Shown here: in pieces, positions 1 through 6,927 of the stretch
Position numbering within the stretch: the first letter of the stretch is position 1
Layout: each line of letters begins with the position of its first letter
DNA from: Bacteroidota bacterium
Lineage (GTDB): Bacteria; Bacteroidota; Bacteroidia; Bacteroidales; JADFUO01
Assembly: GCA_030622635.1 (NCBI GenBank)
Contig: JAUXFX010000014.1
Span: 1 to 32,895, forward strand
Length of the DNA: 32,895 nucleotides
Direction: 5' to 3'
Made by a program: the position numbers and the translations under genes
Notes under the pieces: generated by a model
Database searches by the model: none
Told to the model about the DNA's origin: nothing
The model's input: only the letters and a program-made list of their open reading frames with translations

Positions 1-1711
1 CAACATGTTCGGGAACTTTAGCCGGTTCATCTGTTTCGGCATTGTTTACAGGTTCAACATCATTCCATGGTAATTTACATAATCCCACCAAACCGAACCA
101 AGTTCTGAACATCGGGAAATAGTGCAGAGCTTCAGCTTTATCTTCAAAAGTTGGGATTTGATTATTGACCATGTCCATGAATATCAGCCATGCTTCGTCA
201 TGCTGAGGTCCTTTGTTGGTCATTGCAAAACCACCCTGCTGAGCCAATGATTCTTTTGAAACATATTCGGAATATTCCAGCCCTTTGTTTTCCATTGCAA
301 TATCCTGAAGAAATTTTGCGTCGCCCCAACCCTTTTCAGCAAATATTTCTTTCATTTTTCTTGTTCCTTTTCCTGCGATAACACCAAATCCTTCGCCTCT
401 TGCAAGCTGATGCATTAGTTCCATTGCAGAATCCGTATTTCCGAAATTAAGTTTTAATCCACCGGTTCTTTCTTCATTAAGGATACCGTTTTCATAACAT
501 TCCATTAAGAATGCCAAAAGTGTTCCCCATGAAATCGTACAAATACCGTAAGTATCGCAGTAAAAGTTAGCTTCAATAATATAATCGGGATTAAAGATTC
601 CGCAGTTTGAGCCCAATCCGCCGGCGTTTTCATATTCAGGTCCGTCAACTAATACTTTTTGTCCTTTATAAGGTCCTGTCCTTAATTCATAATTATCAAC
701 ACCTTTGGAACAAGCCATGTTACAGCCGATCCAGCAACCATCGGGAATTCCTTGAGTAAATCTCTCTTTCCATACATCCCCGTGAATTTTATCACCTTCA
801 GGAGAACTCCCAAACTTATAATTATGAGTTGGTAACAAATCATAATCATTCATAATGTTTACCAGATGAGCAGTTCCTTTTGTTCTCATTTCTGCCTGAG
901 AATCGTCAAGGTCCCTCATTTCCTTGTTGAAGATTTTACCTCTTTCCATGATGGCTTTAAGGTCAACTACATTATTGAGATTACCTTTAACTCCGGGAAT
1001 TTTAGCAACTATTGCCCTTATCTTTTTATCTCTGAAGACAGTTCCAATTCCGCCACGACCTGCTTGTTTCAAACGTACGAGCTTTCTTTTGGGGTCATAA
1101 AAACTGAAATTCAACATACCGATTAATGAATGTTCGGCTGCTGCACCTGTAGAAACAACACCAATATTTTTTTTGTCTTTTTCGTTTTCGGCAAACATTT
1201 CAGTAAGTTCTTCTGCAAGCAAATGGCTGTCAACGGGTTCTTCGGAAGCTTCAAAAATCTCAACTTTATGATTTACACCGTCAATATAAATAATAACATC
1301 ATTAACGGCTTTGCCTTGTAATTCAATGGCATCAAAGCCAGAAAATTTTAAAAACGGACCGAAAAAGCCACCGACATTGCTGTCCATCACCGAGTTAGTT
1401 TGCGGTGAAATTGAAACAACAAGCGACTTTCCTGCACCTGAATATTGAGTGATACCACCAATCGGGCCTGACGAGATTATAATTTCATTTTCAGGATCAT
1501 TCCACTTTGTATCCGGTTTTGTTGCTTCCCATAAAAGTTTTAATCCGTAACCTTTACCTCCGATAAATTTTTCTTTCATTAATGCAGGTACGGATTTTTC
1601 TATTATTTCATTATCAGAAACATTGATGTACAAAATCTTGTCTGTATAACCTTTGTCAAGTGGAGTCCATTCATATTTCCACTCTTTTAAATGCTTATGA
1701 TTGTTTTTCAT
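1..1711 (-). CDS. Aldehyde:ferredoxin oxidoreductase (AOR family), partial at left edge
   Basis: I translated this by hand because it lacks a stop in the window and is missing from the ORF track. About 570 codons are open from the ATG at 1711 to the edge. The N-terminal half has the AOR core pattern (FIGGKGYGLKLLWEATKP, SSGPIGG, then YSGAGKSLVVSISPQT). An iron-sulfur cysteine cluster CWIGCNMAC lies at residues 326-334, and a later cysteine in GLVGLCKLPW is near residue 545, matching the fourth ligand position of the family. AOR enzymes oxidise aldehydes to acids with ferredoxin as acceptor, using a bis-pyranopterin tungsten cofactor and a 4Fe-4S cluster in the cytoplasm of anaerobes. The substrate cannot be told from sequence. 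The first two cysteines are separated by three residues, not the two found in Pyrococcus AOR. A TATTTTTG -7 element lies upstream. The family is near certain; the subfamily is open. Confidence 0.93.
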   Translation of the reverse strand, partial: MKNNHKHLKEWKYEWTPLDKGYTDKILYINVSDNEIIEKSVPALMKEKFIGGKGYGLKLLWEATKPDTKWNDPENEIIISSGPIGGITQYSGAGKSLVVSISPQTNSVMDSNVGGFFGPFLKFSGFDAIELQGKAVNDVIIYIDGVNHKVEIFEASEEPVDSHLLAEELTEMFAENEKDKKNIGVVSTGAAAEHSLIGMLNFSFYDPKRKLVRLKQAGRGGIGTVFRDKKIRAIVAKIPGVKGNLNNVVDLKAIMERGKIFNKEMRDLDDSQAEMRTKGTAHLVNIMNDYDLLPTHNYKFGSSPEGDKIHGDVWKERFTQGIPDGCWIGCNMACSKGVDNYELRTGPYKGQKVLVDGPEYENAGGLGSNCGIFNPDYIIEANFYCDTYGICTISWGTLLAFLMECYENGILNEERTGGLKLNFGNTDSAMELMHQLARGEGFGVIAGKGTRKMKEIFAEKGWGDAKFLQDIAMENKGLEYSEYVSKESLAQQGGFAMTNKGPQHDEAWLIFMDMVNNQIPTFEDKAEALHYFPMFRTWFGLVGLCKLPWNDVEPVNNAETDEPAKVPEHV

Positions 1712-1748
1712 TTCTTAAATATTTAGATTATTATTGATTTATTACCGG

Positions 1749-1756
1749 CAAAAATA
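1749..1756 (-). promoter_or_regulatory. Probable -7 element of the AOR gene
   Basis: On the minus strand the sequence reads TATTTTTG, matching the Bacteroidota -7 consensus TAnnTTTG, about 40 bases upstream of the AOR start codon. I see no clear TTG at -33. Confidence 0.4.
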
Positions 1757-1795
1757 TTAAATATTTTATACTTTCGTATAATGAAATTCAAACAA

Positions 1796-1906
1796 ATGAA
1801 GATAATTTTAAATAACCGTAAAGAAATTATAACTGCTGAAAAAATCACTCTTTCGGATCTTATAAAAATTAAGAATTTCACGTTCAGATTTTTTATAAAA
1901 GGCATT
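1796..1906 (+). pseudogene. Truncated ThiS/MoaD-like sulfur-carrier fragment
   Basis: From the ATG at 1796 the frame reads MKIILNNRKEIITAEKITLS followed by DLIKIKNFTFRFFIKG. This resembles the N-terminal half of ThiS-type ubiquitin-fold sulfur carriers (MKIILNN..., a TL..LL helix, then KNFTF). After about residue 36 the match stops, and the frame runs through the tRNA-Asn promoter into the tRNA, so the C-terminal half and the essential terminal GG are absent. Such carriers donate sulfur for thiamine or molybdopterin/tungstopterin synthesis. It lies divergently from the tungsten-enzyme gene, which may be coincidence. I judge it a decayed fragment; a chance resemblance is possible. Confidence 0.35.
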
Positions 1907-1934
1907 GTTATTATAAAATATTTTTATACTTTTG
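1905..1934 (+). promoter_or_regulatory. Promoter of tRNA-Asn (and probably tRNA-Ala)
   Basis: TTG at 1905-1907, a 19-bp spacer, then TACTTTTG at 1927-1934. This fits the Bacteroidota sigma factor consensus (TTG, 17-23 bp, TAnnTTTG). The tRNA begins 20 bases after the -7 element. Confidence 0.7.
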
Positions 1935-1954
1935 CACCACTTTTTAAAAAAAAT

Positions 1955-2028
1955 TCCTCCTTAGCTCAGTTGGTTAGAGCATCTGACTGTTAATCAGAGG
2001 GTCGTTGGTTCGAGTCCAACAGGGGGAG
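1955..2028 (+). tRNA. tRNA-Asn (anticodon GTT)
   Basis: Complete cloverleaf: acceptor TCCTCCT pairs with AGGGGGA (one U-G pair), D stem GCTC/GAGC, anticodon stem TCTGA/TCAGA with loop CTGTTAA giving anticodon GTT, then T-loop GTTCGAGTC and discriminator G. CCA is not encoded. A rho-independent terminator follows 10 bases later and tRNA-Ala lies just beyond it. Confidence 0.97.
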
Positions 2029-2037
2029 CAGAAACTG

Positions 2038-2068
2038 AAAGGGATGAAGTAAGCTTGTCCCTTTTTTT
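2038..2068 (+). terminator. Rho-independent terminator after tRNA-Asn
   Basis: AAAGGGA and TCCCTTT form a 7-bp stem with a 13-base loop, followed by a run of T residues. It separates tRNA-Asn from tRNA-Ala. Confidence 0.75.
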
Positions 2069-2087
2069 ATTTTTATTAAAATTTTTC

Positions 2088-2095
2088 TAAATTTG
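2088..2095 (+). promoter_or_regulatory. Possible -7 element of tRNA-Ala
   Basis: TAAATTTG matches TAnnTTTG and lies 10 bases before the tRNA-Ala 5' end. There is no convincing -33 TTG, so this site is weaker than the one before tRNA-Asn. Confidence 0.35.
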
Positions 2096-2105
2096 CAACC
2101 GAAAA

Positions 2106-2179
2106 GGGGCATTAGCTCAGTTGGCTAGAGCGTTTGACTGGCAGTCAAGAGGTCATCGGTTCGATTCCGTTATGCTCCA
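2106..2179 (+). tRNA. tRNA-Ala (anticodon GGC)
   Basis: Acceptor GGGGCAT pairs with ATGCTCC and includes the G3-U70 wobble pair that is the universal alanine identity element. D stem GCTC/GAGC, anticodon loop CTGGCAG (anticodon GGC), discriminator A, no encoded CCA. Its 3' half from base 2134 is repeated exactly at 3561, which marks it as the integration target of the restriction island that follows. Confidence 0.96.
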
Positions 2180-2232
2180 CTTTAATTAAAAGATCATTTT
2201 GTTTTTACGCTACTTTTAAATCATAAACACTT
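2134..2232 (+). repeat. 99-bp direct repeat, copy 1 (att-like, in tRNA-Ala)
   Basis: Identical base for base to 3561-3659 (offset 1427). It starts in the tRNA-Ala anticodon stem, runs to the tRNA 3' end and continues about 53 bp into the last codons of an hsdR tail. After one mismatch ten more bases match, then the copies diverge. Direct repeats of a tRNA 3' half are the hallmark of tyrosine-recombinase integration. Confidence 0.9.
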
Positions 2233-2345
2233 CTTCCTCCACCAGGGTAATTTGTAAATATGTGTTGATAAACCACATTAGTTTTTTCATTTACTTCTTC
2301 TCAATGACTGGTTCCGGTAATTCTCTAAATTGGGTCATGTTTGTA
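2205..2345 (-). pseudogene. Remnant of an hsdR 3' end
   Basis: Read leftward, the sequence encodes NEKTNVVYQHIFTNYPGGG followed by RSVYDLKVA and a stop, close to the last residues of the intact HsdR at 3632 (NVIYQHIFTNYFGGGKSVYDLKVA). Upstream, ELPEPVIE continues the similarity in another frame, so there is a one-base frameshift, and nothing recognisable is left beyond about 2345. It is the tail of a second, diverged type I restriction subunit, left from an earlier island at the same tRNA. Confidence 0.75.
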
Positions 2346-2370
2346 AATTTTAAGGTTAATATTTGGAATT

Positions 2371-2880
2371 TTATTCATTGTTCTTTTTGATTTTATATCC
2401 TATCGGTTCCCGGGGTGGGTTTATTGGATTTAATAAATATTTAAGTGCTTCATTAATATCTTTGAATTTCATGTTCATTTCCTTTTCAATAGCATTAATT
2501 TGTTGTTTTAGTTCCTTATAATCCATGTAATATTGCCTAAGTAAAACAAAAGCTCTCACAATTAAAATATTTACCTCAATAGCTTTTTTACTCCTTAAAA
2601 TACTTGCAAGCATTGCTACTCCCTGTTCTGTAAATGCCAAAGGTGTGCCGGGGTTATGTTTGATGTTTTCAGGCAACTTATCACAGTTTGTGATAAGTTC
2701 ATTCCATTCAGGTTTTGTAAGTTGAAACATAAAGTCATCAGGAAACCTGGTTAAATTTCTTTTGACTGCTTGTTTTAATGTCCTTGTTTCCACTTCATAC
2801 AATTCAGCCAGATGAAAGTCCATCATAACCCTTTTGTTTCTCAATTTAAATATTTTAGATTGGATTAATTGAATTTGCAT
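2371..2880 (-). CDS. ORF6N-domain protein
   Basis: The 169-residue protein starts with an ORF6N-type DNA-binding domain (about residues 5-95): KIFKLRNKRVMMDFHLAELY, a segment matching YEV.TR.LKQAVKRN..RFP.DFMF, then LAFTEQGVAMLASILRSKKA. A helical C-terminal part follows (about 105-155, coiled-coil-like, with KELKQQINAIEKEMN). ORF6N domains occur in phage and mobile-element proteins and are often met beside restriction loci; the biochemical role is not established. It lies upstream of the hsdR tail remnant in the same direction, so it was probably an accessory gene of that older island. The frame is intact. Family confident, function unknown. Confidence 0.85.
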   Translation of the reverse strand: MQIQLIQSKIFKLRNKRVMMDFHLAELYEVETRTLKQAVKRNLTRFPDDFMFQLTKPEWNELITNCDKLPENIKHNPGTPLAFTEQGVAMLASILRSKKAIEVNILIVRAFVLLRQYYMDYKELKQQINAIEKEMNMKFKDINEALKYLLNPINPPREPIGYKIKKNNE

Positions 2881-2949
2881 TATTTTATTTTTTAAATGTT
2901 TATATCAGGTATTTTATTCATTGCCTCTTTTTTCTTTTAATACATAACT

Positions 2950-3406
2950 TTATTGAAAGTCAGTTAATTTCTTTGCAAATTCATTTAAAGACTTTAAGGC
3001 AGCTCTATAAAGAATTGCAGATTGAAATTTACTTTCTTTTTTCAGTTCTTTTATTTTGGTTTCAAAAAAATCTTGAATAGTGTTTTTTTTCTTTTTCTTG
3101 TTTTTATAAAGGTTTTCAAAATCCTCAAATGAAAATTCACTTAAGTTTTCATCTATAATTGTAATAGCTCTATTCTCAATACTATCTAATTTTCTTTTTG
3201 CTACTTTATACACTCCTCTGGGCTTAGGTGCAATAATTTTTTCATAATCACTTTTTGTATATGACTGCCCCTTTATGCTGTAATATTTTTGTTCTCTTTC
3301 AAATGTAATTCTTAACTTAACGGGGGAATGTATCATCCTTTTTGGTATATCTTGTATCTAAAATAATGGAAGTAGTTACTTCCGGTTTTTTTCTTTCAGT
3401 ATCCAT
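2950..3406 (-). pseudogene. Tyrosine integrase, frameshifted and truncated
   Basis: The ORF-track start at 3336 is an artefact. An ATG at 3406 opens MDTERKKPEVTTSIILDTRY followed by TKKDDTFP, then stops after a CCCCC run. Removing one C joins it in frame to PVKLRITFEREQKYYSIKGQ, which restores the typical N-terminus of Bacteroidota tyrosine recombinases. The remainder matches the arm/SAM-like N-terminal region (NTIQDFFETKIKELKKESKF, then ILYRAALKSLNEF) and ends at LTDFQ. The whole catalytic domain with R, H-x-x-R and Y residues is missing, so it cannot recombine DNA. It sits between the two tRNA-Ala repeats and is presumably the relic of the enzyme that inserted the older island. Confidence 0.75.
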
Positions 3407-3560
3407 AATAAAAGATTTTTATTTATTTGCATACAAATACACATACAATTATTGAAAAACAAAACATAATTACAAGAAAATATTATTATCTATTAAACTT
3501 ATATTACTACATTTAAGTAAATAAAGCAAATTATCAGAAATCAAAAGAAAGGTAAATTTA

Positions 3561-3606
3561 TTGACTGGCAGTCAAGAGGTCATCGGTTCGATTCCGTTAT
3601 GCTCCA
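3561..3606 (+). pseudogene. tRNA-Ala 3' fragment (att scar)
   Basis: These bases equal the 3' half of tRNA-Ala (anticodon stem to discriminator) but lack the acceptor 5' strand and D arm, so no functional tRNA can form. It marks the junction between the older relic and the intact restriction operon. Confidence 0.85.
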
Positions 3607-3659
3607 CTTTAATTAAAAGATCATTTTGTTTTTACGCTACTTTTAAATCATAAACACTT
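3561..3659 (+). repeat. 99-bp direct repeat, copy 2
   Basis: Perfect copy of 2134-2232. The part beyond the tRNA fragment encodes the C-terminus of the intact HsdR, so the island end is the hsdR stop itself. I found no third copy near 12.2 kb, so the far boundary of the intact island is not defined. Confidence 0.9.
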
Positions 3660-6600
3660 TTTCCTCCACCAAAATAATTTGTAAATATGTGCTGATAAAT
3701 TACATTCGTTTTTTCATCTACTTCTTTATCAGGATATGGCTCTTGTGGTAACTTTAAAAGTGAATCGTAAATTGTCGTTTTTACCTGTGCTTTTAACTGA
3801 GTGCTTTCTCTCCAACGTTCAACTTTTAATTTTTTAGTTTTTAAAGTTTCCAATGTCTGTTTAGATACCTTTTTAACTTCTTCAATTTCGTTGTCGGTTA
3901 GGCTTTCTTTTTTCAATAAATCAAAAATCGCAAGTGTTTCTTCATCAAGTCCTTCTCGCATTGCCCTTGTATCTTCTTCTGATAAGGTTTCGAGAAAGTC
4001 GGTTAAATCGTCAAATGCTTTTTTTGTTGCGTTTATATCTTTTCCGTTGTTATAATCATCAATAATCTCTTTGTATTTTTCGTAAAATTCCAGGCGCAAA
4101 GGATTTTCCTTTATCATTTGCTTTAATTTCTTTTCAATTGCTTTTTGCAAGTCAAAGACCATTGTGTTTTTCATTTTAATCTTTGCAAATGCTCTCTTTA
4201 ATTTATCAAAATCGAGACCTGACAGGTCAATAGATTGCTCTTCAGAATTAGGTACAAAATCAAAATATTCTTTATTATTCTTAATAAAAACACTCTCGTT
4301 TACCATACCTTGAAGCTGCATCATAATTTCAGTAATATCTGCCGTTTTTACTTTTTGGTTTAATGCGTCATAAATGGCTTCAATCGCATTGAATTGTTTA
4401 ATGAAAGGTTTTATTTCGTCTTCGGGATAAAGTGCTTTGTATTTTCTGAAAACATCTCTTGCCATTATCTCAAATTTGGTTCGGGTGGTTTCGTTTAATG
4501 TTACTTTATCGGTTGCTTCATTAATTTTTGCCAGTTTTTCCATTGGTTTGGCATTCATCAAATCCGGTAAATTAAAACCAAGTTCTTTTAAGTAACCTTT
4601 TGTGGCACGTATGGACTCTTTTAATTCATCTGCCAATGTTTCAAGCAATTCAACAGGTCTTTCGTCTCTTCCTTTGCCATTTGTTCCCGAAACGCCTGTA
4701 TTTCCTCTGTCGCCACCTTCACCGTAAACAGAATAGGCTTTTTCTAATTGTTTGTAAGCATTTCCATAATCTATAATCAAACCGTTTTCTTTTTCGTCAT
4801 CATAAACACGGTTTGCACGGGCTATGGTCTGCATTAATGTATGTCCTTTAATCGGTTTATCTAAATAAACTGTAGAAACACAAGGTGCATCAAAACCGGT
4901 AATCCACATTGCACATACAATTGCAAAACGGAACGGATTTTCTTCGTCTTTAAACTCTTTTTCTAAATCTCTTTCCACTATTTTTTTACGATGTGGTGCA
5001 ATTTCTAAATTCATTTTGCGGAATTTGTCCACTTCGTTTTGCTCGCTGCTGACTACAACACAAACTTCCGTTTCATCAACTTTACTGAGTTTTCGTTTAA
5101 GCTGTAATTCTTCTTGTTGGTCTTGTGCATTTTTTATTCTTTCTTTTAAATCAGTAACATAGTCCGGCCAGTATTTCATTATCAAATCATACATTCTTAC
5201 TGCCGTTGGTTTGTCAAGTGCAACAAATATTGCTTTTCCCTGATAACCTCTTTCATTAAAATGCCATACCAAATCTTTTGCAATAGCATCTAATCGTTTT
5301 TCGGAAGTGAGCACCGGATAATCCCGTTTAAATTCTCTTTCTAATTTTCTACGTTGGTCTTCGTCTAAGTCTTCATTTTCTATAAGTTCCGCCATTTTTT
5401 CATCCAATTGCGGATTTTCAATATCTAATTTTTCTCCTTTGTTCAGGTAACGCAAAGGAAGTGTAGCACCATCATCAATGGCTCGTTTAAAATCGTAAAC
5501 AGAAACATATTCACCAAAAATATTCTTTGTAAGCTCTAATTCTTCTTTGATTAATGGTGTGCCTGTAAAACCAAGATATGAAGCATTTGGAATACCGTGA
5601 AAACGCATATTACGAGCAAATGTTCCTGCTTGTGTTCGGTAGGCTTCGTCTGAAATTACAATTAGGTTTTCTCTGTCTGTAATTAGCGGATATTCGCTTT
5701 CCTTTTTCTTGTCTATTGAAAATTTATGAATTAAAGAAAAAATGTAACGGTGATTTTCTTTGAGCAACTCCCGCAAATGGTCTCGGTTTTCTGCTTTTAC
5801 ATTCTTTTCCGTTACCGATCCAACTCCTGTAAATGTATCGTAAAGTTGGCGTTCTAATTCTGTACGGTCGGTTACAAGTAAAAAAGTGTAGCTACCACCA
5901 AATTTTCTGTGAATTTTTTGAGCGATAAAAACCATTGAATAGGATTTTCCGCTTCCTTGTGTGTGCCAGAATACACCCAATTTTCCTTTAAGTTCTTCAA
6001 TGTTTGTTGCTTTATTCAGAACTTTATTTACACCAATAAACTGGTGGTTTTTAGCCAATATCTTTACACTATCGCCTGCAGAATTATCAAAAAGAATAAA
6101 ATTCTCGAACAAATCTATTAATCGAGTTTTATCGCAAGTACCTCTAAGCATAGTATCAAGTCTTACTATTCCTTTATCGTGTTCTTCAATTCGTTTCCAC
6201 TCTGCAAAAAATTTGTATGGACTTGTTACTGTTCCAACTCTTGCATCTGTTCCATTGCTTAAAATGATAAAAGCATTGGTATATAAAATGTGCGGGATAG
6301 TATCTTTATAATCGGTTAGGTTATCGGTGTATGCATTGCGTAAATTTGTATGATGGGCTTTGAGTTCGAAAAACACCAAAGGAATACCATTTACAAAACC
6401 TACAATATCGGGTCTGCGGTTGTATAATTCTCCTACTACTTCCAGTTGACGAACAGCCAGAAAATGATTTTCGGTAGGATTATCAAAATCAAAAACCCGT
6501 AATTTTTTCTTTATCAGTTCACCTTTATCATTAGTGAAACTGACATCAATTCCTTTGGTTAATAGAGTATATTTTTCTTTATTGATTTGAACTAATGTTT

Positions 6601-6853
6601 TATCCGCTGCTTTTTGGATTATTTGGTCAATAGCGTGTTGGTAGGCAACATTAGGTAGTCCTAAATTTAATTTTGTTAAGGCCTTTAACAGATATCGTTT
6701 GAGAATGACTTCTGATTTATTGTCACGTCCTAATAACCCATCTTCACCAAAAGTTTCTTTATACCAGGCAAATTTTACCTGCCAACCCAAATTTTCTAAT
6801 GCTTGTTGGGCTGCTGCTTCTACGAGATTATCTTCTGAATATTCGTTGCTCAT
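3632..6853 (-). CDS. hsdR: Type I restriction enzyme R subunit
   Basis: HsdR cleaves DNA and translocates it using ATP, in complex with HsdM and HsdS. Residues (ORF-track numbering, Met at 6880 = 1): PD-(D/E)xK nuclease with D158 in RRPDIVGF and E172/K174 in FFELK; Walker A TQGSGKS at 307-313; motif II DEAY at 411-414; motif III GFTGTP near 438; motif VI QTIARANR near 720; a long helical C-terminus. All expected catalytic residues are present and the length is normal. I prefer the start at 6853 (MSNEYSEDNLVE, as in relatives); the ATG at 6880 is the alternative and overlaps the stop of a vestigial upstream frame. It is last in the operon, 47 bp after the AlbA_2 gene by the longer start. Its final codons lie within the tRNA-Ala att repeat. 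Confidence 0.96.
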   Translation of the reverse strand: MSNEYSEDNLVEAAAQQALENLGWQVKFAWYKETFGEDGLLGRDNKSEVILKRYLLKALTKLNLGLPNVAYQHAIDQIIQKAADKTLVQINKEKYTLLTKGIDVSFTNDKGELIKKKLRVFDFDNPTENHFLAVRQLEVVGELYNRRPDIVGFVNGIPLVFFELKAHHTNLRNAYTDNLTDYKDTIPHILYTNAFIILSNGTDARVGTVTSPYKFFAEWKRIEEHDKGIVRLDTMLRGTCDKTRLIDLFENFILFDNSAGDSVKILAKNHQFIGVNKVLNKATNIEELKGKLGVFWHTQGSGKSYSMVFIAQKIHRKFGGSYTFLLVTDRTELERQLYDTFTGVGSVTEKNVKAENRDHLRELLKENHRYIFSLIHKFSIDKKKESEYPLITDRENLIVISDEAYRTQAGTFARNMRFHGIPNASYLGFTGTPLIKEELELTKNIFGEYVSVYDFKRAIDDGATLPLRYLNKGEKLDIENPQLDEKMAELIENEDLDEDQRRKLEREFKRDYPVLTSEKRLDAIAKDLVWHFNERGYQGKAIFVALDKPTAVRMYDLIMKYWPDYVTDLKERIKNAQDQQEELQLKRKLSKVDETEVCVVVSSEQNEVDKFRKMNLEIAPHRKKIVERDLEKEFKDEENPFRFAIVCAMWITGFDAPCVSTVYLDKPIKGHTLMQTIARANRVYDDEKENGLIIDYGNAYKQLEKAYSVYGEGGDRGNTGVSGTNGKGRDERPVELLETLADELKESIRATKGYLKELGFNLPDLMNAKPMEKLAKINEATDKVTLNETTRTKFEIMARDVFRKYKALYPEDEIKPFIKQFNAIEAIYDALNQKVKTADITEIMMQLQGMVNESVFIKNNKEYFDFVPNSEEQSIDLSGLDFDKLKRAFAKIKMKNTMVFDLQKAIEKKLKQMIKENPLRLEFYEKYKEIIDDYNNGKDINATKKAFDDLTDFLETLSEEDTRAMREGLDEETLAIFDLLKKESLTDNEIEEVKKVSKQTLETLKTKKLKVERWRESTQLKAQVKTTIYDSLLKLPQEPYPDKEVDEKTNVIYQHIFTNYFGGGKSVYDLKVA

Positions 6854-6872
6854 ATTAGTTTTATTCCACAGT

Positions 6873-6926
6873 TTATCCATTTATTTTCCAAAAGTCTGTT
6901 TTGTCTGAACCTTTTCTTTCAATAAT
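6873..6926 (-). pseudogene. Vestigial second AlbA_2 protein tail
   Basis: Between the AlbA_2 gene and hsdR, the minus strand encodes IIERKGSDKTDFWKING and a stop. This parallels the last residues of the upstream protein, IIKRVGSDKTGHWVIIENE. Only this C-terminal stub is left. It looks like the end of a related winged-helix protein whose body was replaced. Confidence 0.6.
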
Positions 6927-6927
6927 G

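Noticed and set aside
866-1321. Plus-strand ORFs of 86 and 63 residues
   Set aside because: They are antisense shadows of the AOR reading frame, which the track omits because it runs off the edge.
3561-3606. Second functional tRNA-Ala
   Set aside because: The 5' acceptor strand and D arm are missing, so it is only the repeated 3' half.
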